Below are positions 1 through 6,638 of a DNA stretch of 6,638 nt, in pieces; position 1 is the stretch's first letter; each line of letters begins with the position of its first letter. The DNA is taken from the NCBI GenBank assembly GCA_945874815.1, contig CAMCIE010000081.1, positions 1 through 6,638 on the forward strand, in the 5' to 3' direction. Source of the stretch: an uncultured Bacteroidales bacterium. Its GTDB lineage: Bacteria; Bacteroidota; Bacteroidia; Bacteroidales; UBA932. The position numbers were made by a program, and so were the translations under genes. Below the pieces are notes generated by a model that saw nothing but the letters and a program-made list of their open reading frames with translations, did not search any database and was not told the DNA's origin.

Positions 1-2
1 GG

Positions 3-34
3 CGTGGGCGAAATGACAGGGGAGTGCACCCACG
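3..34. repeat. Inverted repeat after jetD, possible terminator stem
   Basis: CGTGGG at 3-8 is the exact reverse complement of CCCACG at 29-34, with a 20-base loop. Read on the minus strand it begins 11 bases after the jetD stop codon, where the operon terminator should lie. The stem is short, the loop is large, and only two bases (CC) follow before the window ends, so the T-run needed for an intrinsic terminator cannot be judged. Confidence 0.3.
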
Positions 35-45
35 AAAAGCTTTGC

Positions 46-873
46 TCATTCAATATACCCTTCCTGGTCATAAGCCTTCCTGTGCTTATGAATCAGGTCG
101 ATAAGAGTCTGAAGCGCCGGATTATCAGAAGAGACAGTCCCAGCTATTTGCAGCTGTTCGTCATATCGCTTTGATGATCCGGCTTCTATGCGGCTTTCTA
201 TGTCGGACGGTATCAGGAATGCAGAGCGTCCGGGCAGATAGCGCTCGAACTCAGTCTGGAAAATTTTGATTCCGGCCAGATCAAAGTCACCGAAATGGTA
301 ATACTTATTGGGAATCGTCTTAAGCCAGGCGCGCAAATCAGAAGACTGAGGATATCGTGATACAAAGAGAAATCTGCGCTTCCCGATTTCCTTCTCAAAG
401 AATGCTTTTTGCCTGTGAACCATCCTGAAGTTCTCCATATTCTCTATGCCGACTACTGTCACGTCTGCAGGAACCGAGAAGGACTTCCAATCACAAATGA
501 ATGCAAACGAACCGACAGGCGGGTTCAAAACTATACTGTTGCCATTAAGAGTACACTCTATTGGTTCATAAGCAGTTACAGGGAAACCGGGGCAAGAGCG
601 CACAGCCATCAGCTTTGAGTTGCCTGTCTCTGCCGCCAAGGATGCTCTTGAATCGGCACCTTCAAGCATCAGGACCCTGTTTCTCTCGTCCTCATCGATA
701 AGGTATTGACGGAAAGCCTCAATATCCCTGGCCCTGACAGACTTTCTGGAGCCATGCACCGACACGGAAAGCAAGCCCTCGGCAATATATTTCTCAAGCA
801 AGCCCCCGGGAATTCTGCTTGAAGCAATAGTCTTTCCATCGAGTAGCTCCTTTATGTATGCTCTGACTGACAT
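46..873 (-). CDS. jetD: Wadjet JetD-like Toprim nuclease subunit
   Basis: This 275-residue protein is read as the DNA-cleaving subunit activated by the SMC complex. Residues about 125-275 form a Toprim domain like that of topoisomerase VI A/Spo11: a strand with VGIENMENF holding the likely metal-binding E144, then YYHFGDFDLAGI with D196 and D198. The C-terminus, HKHRKAYDQEGYIE, resembles the conserved Gln-Glu ending of JetD proteins, so the protein seems complete. Residues about 1-65 look like a small helix-turn-helix with a wing (SRIPGGLLEKYIAEGLL, then SVHGSRKSVRARDIEAFRQYL), plausibly for DNA contact. It is much shorter than type I JetD proteins (near 400 residues, from memory), so the N-terminal arm is reduced. 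The ATG at 873 is firm: no ATG, GTG or TTG lies between it and an in-frame TGA at 901-903. It begins two bases after the jetC stop, and an AAGAGAAA stretch upstream is only a weak ribosome site. Confidence 0.9.
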   Translation of the reverse strand: MSVRAYIKELLDGKTIASSRIPGGLLEKYIAEGLLSVSVHGSRKSVRARDIEAFRQYLIDEDERNRVLMLEGADSRASLAAETGNSKLMAVRSCPGFPVTAYEPIECTLNGNSIVLNPPVGSFAFICDWKSFSVPADVTVVGIENMENFRMVHRQKAFFEKEIGKRRFLFVSRYPQSSDLRAWLKTIPNKYYHFGDFDLAGIKIFQTEFERYLPGRSAFLIPSDIESRIEAGSSKRYDEQLQIAGTVSSDNPALQTLIDLIHKHRKAYDQEGYIE

Positions 874-875
874 AT

Positions 876-3800
876 TTATATGTTTCTCTTCATGATTTTG
901 TCAATGCGAGTCTTCATATTCTGCTTGCTGAGCATGTATGTGTACTTGTAGTCATACGGATTGTATGAAGTGGGTGAACTGTTGATAAGGTAGATGTTTC
1001 TCGAGTTTGCGAACTGAAGGATACCCTTGATGTTGTTTGGATGCAACCTTCCGATTTCATCCATCATGCAATGGACAATAAAGTCGCCGCTCTTCTTCGC
1101 TGCCTTTTTCTTGAAGACGTTGATAAGCATAATGTTAACCATTGCCTTCACTAGTATATCGGTACCATCTGAACCCACGTTATTGATCTTCTCAACCCAT
1201 CCTGTGTCGTTGTCATTTTCCTTGATCCGGAACTGCAGGGTGAATGTATTGCTCAGTGACACGGTTTCACAAGAGGGATTGTCAAGCAGCAGCTTTGTCA
1301 GTCTCTTGAGATAATCCACAATCTTGAGGTTCACCTCATCACGATTATCGTCCGAAAACAGATTCATCTCTCCGATTGAGTACTCATTCTCCTTGGCATA
1401 AGAATTAATGGACATCAGAAGCTGCATGAGTTTGTCCGAAGACTCAGTTGCCCTCAGTTCAATGCTCCGGATTACTCCGGTAAAGTTCTTTTCAATAAAG
1501 TCCCTGTTGATATCATTAATTATCGATTCAACATTCGAACGCCTGGACATCAATGCGCTGACCTCCGTAGAGATTCTGCCGATGATATCCTTATAGCGTT
1601 CGCTGGTCCTTCTCCGGAATTCTTCAATCTTGTTGTTGTCAAGGAACTCCTGAAGGTTAGCGGCTATCTGGAAGTAGTCTTCGTCAGTAACCGGCATCGT
1701 ATTGAAGTTGAATGCATTATGAGGCTTGAAATATTTATTGAAATCAACCACTGCTGCTTTGAGAGCTTCGAGCGTTGACCGCTTGCTGTTCACTGTGCCC
1801 CTCAGTTGAATAAGCAGATTGTGACAACTTTCGGATGTGGCGGCAGCTGTAACGTCAGAAAGGAATGAATCAGGAATAATGTGCTCGTTCCCGACCACCT
1901 GATGATATTCATTTAGCCCTTCTTTCAGCCTCTCGAGCTCTTTGCCTGCAGACTTGAGTTCATTATTGAGTTCTTCAATCTTCTTGAGAATCTTTGACTT
2001 CTTATCTTCGTACTTCTGGCTGATCTGCCTGATTTGCTCTTCCAGGGACTTGATTTCACCCCTGACAGTCGGTTCTATAGAGAATAAATCCTTTTCAGCA
2101 ATGTGATACTCTGTCACGATTGTTCGGTCAGCTTCTATCTGAGAGAGCAACTGCTTCAGGCCATCAACATCGGTTCTGTATTTGTCCAATAGGGCAGTGT
2201 CAACTCCTTTCCCGGACAGCTCCGCCTTCATCTGCTCATCGATCTGCCGGATCTGCAGGTCAAACTCCTGTATTCTCTTTATTGTCTGATGGTCAAGTTG
2301 TTTCTTGATATCCTCCAGAATGTCAGCTAGCTCCTTTATCTTCTTTTTGGCATCATTGTCTGCATTCTTTACAGCCCTGTTATAAGCAGCTTCCCGTTTA
2401 TTACGGGAGTCGCTTTCTGCCTGAAGTTTCAGCAGAGCTTCGTTGTAAGCTCTCTGACGTAATTCCCGCTCGCGCCCAAGCATCTCCTCTTCTTCCATAT
2501 CCAGGGCATGCAGGCGGTTCTCCAGATCCTGTCTTGTCGCCGGAATCTTGTCCGCTTCAACCCTTAGTACGGTACGCTGCTGCCTGAGAGGGTTAAGTTT
2601 TTCCGTAAGCTTCTTGGAAAGTTTTGAATGCTCTTCTTCTGAGGCGCAATTGACTGCAGATATTTCTTTCAGAAGTTCAGCTTCTTGATTCTCCAACTCT
2701 TTCTTCTCTTTCCGCAGTTTGTCCGGAGTCCTGGAAGTAAGTTCTATGCTTTCAAGATTCAGGCTTATGCCATAGAAGCTGTCTGAGGACGAGACGATTG
2801 ACGGCTCAAGTCCCTGGGCATAAAGTACTTTCTCTTCATCGACCAGCTTACCGATTGTCTGCTCCCACCCTTCTGCATTCTTTGTGAGCCATTCATAGAA
2901 CGAACCTTCCAGATGCGACAAAAGAGCCTCAATACTGTCAATCTTGGATTTGAGTTCAGACCTGCTCTTATCCAATTCGTCAATCTTCCTCTCAGTTTCC
3001 CGCTTAAGGTCTTCCGCATTCACTTCAAACTCCTTCTGTATAGAGGCAATTTCATGCTCCACATCCATCTTACGGGCATAATTTTCCTTCTCCAGTATAT
3101 CAAGTTTATGAAGCTCGTTTTTGACCGTGTTCTTCTCTGCTTCTTTTGGATGCCAACGATTCAGTTCTTTTAGTGCAGAGTCTGCTCTATGCTGGTCATC
3201 AGACAGGAGTCTTAGCCTCTCGTCCGATTCCTTTCTCCAATTGTTGTAATCGACAATCAGATTATCACGCAGTTTTGAAGCTTCCGTCTGGATGCGCTCC
3301 CGTTTTATCTGAAGCTCATTCCGTTGGTAATTAAGTGCCTCTTTTTGAGACAGTTCAAACTTATCTTTATCTATCTTCAGCCGGCCCTTTGCGATATTGT
3401 ACTTCTCCTCGATGCTCTTGTGCTCCTTAAGCAGGTTCTCAAGAAGGATGGTTTTCTCATCAAGCTCCTGCCTTATCATTGATTCCCTTTCAGCAAGTGC
3501 CAGTTTCTCTTCTATCTTAAGTTCTGCGAATCTCTTGCGCGCTTGCGATATCTCAGTAAGTTTTCCCTGTTTAAAGCCAAGCTTCTGATTCAGGGAATCC
3601 TTGTCCTTGTTGTATTCGGCATCCAGCTCAGACCGGTGTTTCTTCTCCTTTTCAAGATGTGCTCCGATTTCGGATAGTTGGTCTTCAAGAAGAGGAATAT
3701 GCTTCTCACTCTCAGCCACTGCATAGTTCAGCATTCTCCAGACATCCAGCAGCTGCTGGTCGAGAGCTATCACCCTGCGTCCGTCTTCTGCAATCTTGTT

Positions 3801-4526
3801 TGCCAGTTTCCTTACGGGAACAGTTCCATCCCTGGACTTTCTGAACCAGCAGTCAATCTCATCATACTCCCGTTCAAAACTCTGGACCAGTCTTCTGTAT
3901 GTCTTGATATCGATAGGGAGATCTTCGTCAGATATGGACTGGATGATGGTTGTCTTGATGAATTCCGCATCGAGCTTGGTATTCAGGAACACGTTCTGGA
4001 TGCTGCGGGGTATGTTCTGGTAACTGGCGCTCTGCACAAGGGCATATTTGGTATACTTTGAGTCTCTGGTATTCCCGAAGATGATATCTTTGAACAAGGC
4101 ACCGCTCTCAATCCTGGCCGACACGCTGATGTTCTTGTCAATTCTCTCACGGATCTTTACCCAATCGCCCATCACCCTTCCGTCAGAATCAACCAGCCAC
4201 TCACGATTGTAAGGAGCGTCAATGAAGCGCCAGGAAGCACGGCCCTGATAACGGCTCACAAGGACAGTGTAGGCACCATTGTCCCGCATGACTTCATAAA
4301 GAATGTATGAATTCGCCTGCTTGAAATAAAACTCGTCGAAAGGCTTCTGGCCATTCTGTATGCCCAGCTTATGCTTATCTGCGTTATAGAAAAACAACAG
4401 TGCCCTCAAGACCGTACTCTTGCCGACACCCTGGGTACCGGTGAAATGCACATTCCCGTCAACAGCTACTTCTGAATATGTGATGTTGGCGCTATTGATA
4501 AAGACTATCTTATTCAGGTATTTCAT
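876..4526 (-). CDS. jetC: Wadjet JetC-like SMC ATPase (MukB/MksB type)
   Basis: At 1216 residues this is the motor of the complex: a cytoplasmic SMC/Rad50-like ATPase expected to dimerise and extrude DNA loops using ATP. The N-terminal head spans about 1-235, with a Walker A motif GTQGVGKST at 30-38. A first coiled coil covers about 255-540. A small hinge follows at about 542-600 (WLTKNAEGWEQTIGKLVDE, then SFYGISLNLESIE), then a second coiled coil at about 600-870. A break at about 770-800 (LSGKGVDTALLDKY) may mark an elbow. The C-terminal head has NNVGSDGTDILVKA at 1115-1128 in the signature position, Walker B with D1156 and E1157 (HCMMDEIGRLH), and LINSSPTSY at 1180-1188 where the H-loop should be. 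The small hinge and absent H-loop histidine recall MukB-like proteins rather than canonical SMC. The ATG at 4526 is the first start after an in-frame TGA at 4545-4547. The ATPase looks intact. Rad50/SbcC is the alternative, but the partner genes argue for Wadjet. Confidence 0.93.
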   Translation of the reverse strand: MKYLNKIVFINSANITYSEVAVDGNVHFTGTQGVGKSTVLRALLFFYNADKHKLGIQNGQKPFDEFYFKQANSYILYEVMRDNGAYTVLVSRYQGRASWRFIDAPYNREWLVDSDGRVMGDWVKIRERIDKNISVSARIESGALFKDIIFGNTRDSKYTKYALVQSASYQNIPRSIQNVFLNTKLDAEFIKTTIIQSISDEDLPIDIKTYRRLVQSFEREYDEIDCWFRKSRDGTVPVRKLANKIAEDGRRVIALDQQLLDVWRMLNYAVAESEKHIPLLEDQLSEIGAHLEKEKKHRSELDAEYNKDKDSLNQKLGFKQGKLTEISQARKRFAELKIEEKLALAERESMIRQELDEKTILLENLLKEHKSIEEKYNIAKGRLKIDKDKFELSQKEALNYQRNELQIKRERIQTEASKLRDNLIVDYNNWRKESDERLRLLSDDQHRADSALKELNRWHPKEAEKNTVKNELHKLDILEKENYARKMDVEHEIASIQKEFEVNAEDLKRETERKIDELDKSRSELKSKIDSIEALLSHLEGSFYEWLTKNAEGWEQTIGKLVDEEKVLYAQGLEPSIVSSSDSFYGISLNLESIELTSRTPDKLRKEKKELENQEAELLKEISAVNCASEEEHSKLSKKLTEKLNPLRQQRTVLRVEADKIPATRQDLENRLHALDMEEEEMLGRERELRQRAYNEALLKLQAESDSRNKREAAYNRAVKNADNDAKKKIKELADILEDIKKQLDHQTIKRIQEFDLQIRQIDEQMKAELSGKGVDTALLDKYRTDVDGLKQLLSQIEADRTIVTEYHIAEKDLFSIEPTVRGEIKSLEEQIRQISQKYEDKKSKILKKIEELNNELKSAGKELERLKEGLNEYHQVVGNEHIIPDSFLSDVTAAATSESCHNLLIQLRGTVNSKRSTLEALKAAVVDFNKYFKPHNAFNFNTMPVTDEDYFQIAANLQEFLDNNKIEEFRRRTSERYKDIIGRISTEVSALMSRRSNVESIINDINRDFIEKNFTGVIRSIELRATESSDKLMQLLMSINSYAKENEYSIGEMNLFSDDNRDEVNLKIVDYLKRLTKLLLDNPSCETVSLSNTFTLQFRIKENDNDTGWVEKINNVGSDGTDILVKAMVNIMLINVFKKKAAKKSGDFIVHCMMDEIGRLHPNNIKGILQFANSRNIYLINSSPTSYNPYDYKYTYMLSKQNMKTRIDKIMKRNI

Positions 4527-5067
4527 CTTCGTTTGCGATTTGGATCATATTGACGAGTTCTTCTGCATATCTGAATGCTGATGTCACCTTATAAGTCTCA
4601 TCTGTTTCGTTTATGCATTCCGCATAGCCGATGGAAACCATTTCCTGAATCAGTTTTGTGACAATATCCTGATTCGATGTTGCATCATATTTCTTGAAGA
4701 GCCTGCCGGCCTTTTGCTTGAGTTCAAGATCCACGCTAATCTGCTCGACGATATGTGACTTCCTGAACTGAAACCCCGCTGTGAAAGACTGATTATAACA
4801 CTTCAGGAAATCCAGATAGTCAAGCCACTTCGAGAAGCTGTCAAGCTTCTGCTCGATGCTCTGCTTTCCTTCATAGGCGCGAGAGAAGAAGTAGTAGCCG
4901 TTCCCGGCCTCAAGCTTCAAGCCGATTTCTTTGAAATAATCGGCATAATCCTCATAATTCTCTTCGATATCCTCAAAGAGATGTTTTGTGGTGCTGTCCA
5001 GACTGTCTGCGGCAATGAATCCACCTCTGCTCAAAATGTCATAAATCTTAAGAGTATTATTTCGCAT
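4510..5067 (-). CDS. jetB: Wadjet JetB-like protein (MukE/MksE-type winged-helix subunit)
   Basis: This 185-residue protein is read as the MukE-like (KITE) partner that binds the kleisin and helps load the SMC complex on DNA. Residues about 5-65 look like a first winged helix: YDILSRGGFI helix, acidic helices, then a GNGYYFFSR strand. Residues about 70-110 are helical (WLDYLDFLKCY). Residues about 115-175 look like a second winged helix with a wing at GYAECINETDETYKVT. The tail is acidic. Two tandem winged helices in a protein of this size fit MukE-type subunits. I start it at the ATG at 5067, overlapping the jetA stop by 11 bases. The frame also stays open to a TTG at 5085 (191 residues), but nothing favours that rarer codon and there is no Shine-Dalgarno sequence for either. 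Its end overlaps jetC by 17 bases. Family assignment relies on size, fold pattern and context. Confidence 0.8.
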   Translation of the reverse strand: MRNNTLKIYDILSRGGFIAADSLDSTTKHLFEDIEENYEDYADYFKEIGLKLEAGNGYYFFSRAYEGKQSIEQKLDSFSKWLDYLDFLKCYNQSFTAGFQFRKSHIVEQISVDLELKQKAGRLFKKYDATSNQDIVTKLIQEMVSIGYAECINETDETYKVTSAFRYAEELVNMIQIANEDEIPE

Positions 5068-6256
5068 AGATGATAGGGTATTCAAGGTCTTGATATGTAG
5101 CGTATTTGCCTGTCATTCGGCATTGGTCAGGGTGCAGGATCACCAGTTGACAGAATAGGGATGCATGGTCTTCAATACTCCTTTCCATCTTATAATCATA
5201 CCTCAGGATGTAGTCAAACAGATTGTATCCCGAAGCTAAAAAGCCGGACCATACTTCATCCGGATCAATTCCGGAGATTTCATGCACGTGCTCTTCGAGA
5301 TCCTCCGAAGAGAGCGGTTCTGCTTCTACGCGCGCTGTCTTCTTGATTCCGTTCCTTTCGGCAATCTTTCTCAGAAGTGCAGTAAGCTGGTCGTTCTGTT
5401 GCAGATCTTCGATAGATAACTTGATTTTGCTGTATGTCCTGGGCTCCATCCATAGAGGATTTATCGACTCCAGTACACTCTTAAGGTTTGTCTCTTCTTT
5501 TATAATATACTGATCCTGAAGATACTTGAGTTTTCTGATCTTTTGGCAAAGCTTGTTCTGCAGTTCAATCTGGTTGATGTAAACAATCTTCTGCCGCTCG
5601 ATTTCCATCAGCGCGTAGTAGGCCTCAGTAAAGTCATGACGGACATCATTGCAAGTCCTGGCCATTTGAGGATTGTCAGCCATGATAAAGAACGCTTTCT
5701 CGTGGTCCATCAGGTGCTCGCATTCCTTAATCATCGAACGGATGCTCTTGCTCTTCTGGTCCAGTACATCCAGCTTCTTTATCTTTATCAGATAATTGGG
5801 CTCCTGTTTATAGGTGTTGTCCATGTTCCGTTTCAGGTCCACCACATTTTTGAGTGTCCTAAAACCGGTTTTCTTCAACAGTTGCCTGACAATATCTTGG
5901 TAATACCCCTTACGGTTTACGTTGGATTCCTGCAAGAAATAGCCGATATTCTCCTTGAGGGTATTTATGCATTCCTGAACGCTGAGTACGCTGATTTCTT
6001 CGTTGACATTAAGAACTTCTTCAAAGAAATTCAGGTAATCGCTTTCTATTTCCAATGAATTGCCATTCTCAATAAGAACCCCAAATTCAATCAGCTTTCG
6101 CAGACGAGACTCATTGCCATTTACAAGTTCCAAAGCAACGGAGGGCGGGAATTTCATCAGTTTCCGCTTATCGAACATTTGGGCAAGAAGTTCATGCTCC
6201 TTGGAAAGGGTCTTTGTCAACTCCTCGATTGATCTGAAATGGTTGAACGGGTCCAT
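5057..6256 (-). CDS. jetA: Wadjet JetA-like protein (MukF/MksF-type kleisin)
   Basis: This 399-residue protein is the first gene of the operon and is read as the kleisin subunit that bridges the two SMC heads and binds the JetB-like subunit. Residues about 20-75 look like a winged helix (helix-rich, then GVLIENGNSLEI as a wing). Residues about 90-265 are mostly charged helix, as in the helical bundle and linker of MukF-type kleisins. Residues about 280-325 are an acidic, probably flexible linker. Residues about 335-399 form a second compact domain ending in DLEYPIIYAK, where a kleisin C-terminal winged helix would dock on an SMC head. No enzyme motif, signal peptide or membrane segment is visible. 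The ATG is the first possible start after an in-frame TGA at 6269-6271, so the start is firm. No Shine-Dalgarno sequence precedes it. The role is assigned mainly from position before a MukE-like gene and an SMC gene; sequence resemblance to MukF is weak by eye. Confidence 0.8.
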   Translation of the reverse strand: MDPFNHFRSIEELTKTLSKEHELLAQMFDKRKLMKFPPSVALELVNGNESRLRKLIEFGVLIENGNSLEIESDYLNFFEEVLNVNEEISVLSVQECINTLKENIGYFLQESNVNRKGYYQDIVRQLLKKTGFRTLKNVVDLKRNMDNTYKQEPNYLIKIKKLDVLDQKSKSIRSMIKECEHLMDHEKAFFIMADNPQMARTCNDVRHDFTEAYYALMEIERQKIVYINQIELQNKLCQKIRKLKYLQDQYIIKEETNLKSVLESINPLWMEPRTYSKIKLSIEDLQQNDQLTALLRKIAERNGIKKTARVEAEPLSSEDLEEHVHEISGIDPDEVWSGFLASGYNLFDYILRYDYKMERSIEDHASLFCQLVILHPDQCRMTGKYATYQDLEYPIIYAK

Positions 6257-6306
6257 ACAATCATTATGTCACATACTGCCAAATAATGCCCTATAAAAAT
6301 ACAATT

Positions 6307-6319
6307 ATTTATTATAAAT
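6307..6319. repeat. AT-rich inverted repeat over the candidate -10
   Basis: ATTTA at 6307-6311 is the reverse complement of TAAAT at 6315-6319, separated by TTA. It overlaps the candidate TATAAT and could be an operator half-site pair, but five-base AT-only arms arise easily by chance in such a stretch. No regulator gene lies in the window. Confidence 0.25.
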
Positions 6320-6339
6320 CACATTCAAGAATCTGAAAA
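6311..6339 (-). promoter_or_regulatory. Candidate promoter of the jet operon
   Basis: On the minus strand a perfect TATAAT (6316-6311) follows TTTTCA (6339-6334), four of six matches to a -35 box, with 17 bases between. Transcription would begin near 6304, leaving a leader of about 50 bases before jetA. The spacing is ideal for a housekeeping sigma70-type promoter. However, Bacteroidota, the likely host, generally use a TAnnTTTG -7 element with an upstream TTTG. I do not see a good match to that between 6257 and 6360. The region is AT-rich, so a chance match is quite possible. Confidence 0.3.
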
Positions 6340-6638
6340 GATAAGCTGTTTCCGATTTTATTTGGAATTTTGAGCGCAATTATAGTCCAAAGTAGGAGCA
6401 TAGCTGAAGGTGCGTGACTGATGAGGGCTGAGTTGAGAAATCCAACCTCTGCTCGCAGTTTCTCCTTCGTGCAATTCACCGGCGCTGCCTTTCCCTTCCG
6501 GCAAATCACCTGGCACTAAGGCTTTTTCTAACTGATTGAATGTGAATAAGCACACTTTTTACCCTATGTAAGGTGGCATCAAATGTAAGCGTCTCCGCGA
6601 TGACGCATTCGAGGCATAAAGAAAGCAGGGTGTCGTGC

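Larger units (their letters stand above)
6257..6638. other. Upstream region without a convincing gene
   Basis: The 382 bases upstream of jetA show no RNA gene and no complete insertion sequence that I can recognise. The part next to jetA (6257-6360) is strongly AT-rich, as expected for a promoter region. The part from about 6400 to 6540 is richer in GC and stays open in two overlapping minus-strand frames (6312-6509 and 6358-6555, 65 codons each). Neither product shows a recognisable domain; with two competing frames and no ribosome site, I treat both as non-coding. The last 60 bases contain a small inverted repeat, GCGTC at 6589-6593 with GACGC at 6602-6606. The stretch may be a decayed gene or mobile-element remnant, or an ordinary spacer. 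Confidence 0.5.

Noticed and set aside
409..618. Plus-strand open frame inside jetD
   Set aside because: Lies antisense within the Toprim gene, has no recognisable domain and no ribosome site; a shadow frame.
3678..4061. Plus-strand 127-codon open frame antisense to the jetC N-terminal half
   Set aside because: The opposite strand encodes a clear SMC coiled coil and head; the antisense product shows no domain and overlaps other equally open antisense frames.
5543..6058. Plus-strand 171-codon open frame, hydrophobic, antisense to jetA
   Set aside because: Hydrophobic leucine- and valine-rich product is what antisense reading of a Lys/Gln/Asn-rich helical protein gives; no ribosome site, no domain, and fully inside jetA.
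6379..6407. Second TATAAT (6384-6379, minus strand) as an upstream promoter
   Set aside because: The hexamer 17 bases upstream, TCAGCT, matches the -35 consensus at only two of six positions.
6487..6527. Plus-strand terminator (GCCTT...AAGGC followed by TTTTT)
   Set aside because: The stem is only five bases with a loop of 26, and no plus-strand gene ends here in the window.
6312..6555. Two overlapping minus-strand 65-codon frames upstream of jetA as small genes
   Set aside because: They overlap each other in different frames, lack ribosome sites and recognisable motifs, and run into the probable promoter zone. Kept only as part of the spacer description.
1..6638. CRISPR array, tRNA or complete insertion sequence
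   Set aside because: No regularly spaced direct repeats, no cloverleaf-like sequence and no transposase-like protein were seen on either strand.

Overview
The window holds one complete four-gene operon on the minus strand, about 6.2 kb long, preceded by a roughly 380-base stretch without a convincing gene. The genes read, in transcription order, jetA (MukF/MksF-like kleisin), jetB (MukE/MksE-like winged-helix protein), jetC (MukB/MksB-like SMC ATPase) and jetD (Toprim/TopoVIA-like nuclease subunit). This is the gene content and order of a Wadjet (JetABCD / MksFEBG) plasmid-defence SMC system. The call rests on the SMC ATPase, which has a Walker A motif, two long coiled coils, a small hinge, a signature-like motif and a Walker B DE pair. 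It also rests on the terminal Toprim protein, with one glutamate and a GDFD motif, and on two small helix/winged-helix proteins with the right sizes and order. The proteins look far from the best-studied type I sequences: JetA, JetB and JetD are all compact. I cannot assign a subtype from sequence alone.

Layout, right to left: 6257-6638 is the upstream region, with a candidate promoter (6311-6339) and an AT-rich palindrome. jetA is 6256-5057. jetB runs from an ATG at 5067, overlapping the end of jetA, to 4510. jetC is 4526-876 and overlaps jetB by 17 bases. jetD is 873-46, two bases after jetC. Positions 3-34, beyond the jetD stop, hold an inverted repeat close to the window edge. Overlaps and near-zero spacing mean the four proteins are almost certainly made from one transcript with coupled translation.

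The host is probably a member of the Bacteroidota. GC content is moderate (mid-40s by eye), none of the four starts has a good Shine-Dalgarno sequence, and the JetC head motifs (an INSSPTSY segment after the Walker B helix, HCMMDEIGRLHPNN around the Walker B) resemble, from memory, SMC-like ATPases common in Bacteroidales. This is inference, not proof.

How the parts work together (established for characterised Wadjet systems): JetA, JetB and JetC form a dimeric SMC motor that loads on DNA and extrudes loops. When it has reeled in an entire small circle, JetD is activated to cut the DNA, so small circular plasmids are destroyed and the chromosome is spared. All residues expected for that scheme that I can recognise are present here, so the operon appears intact.
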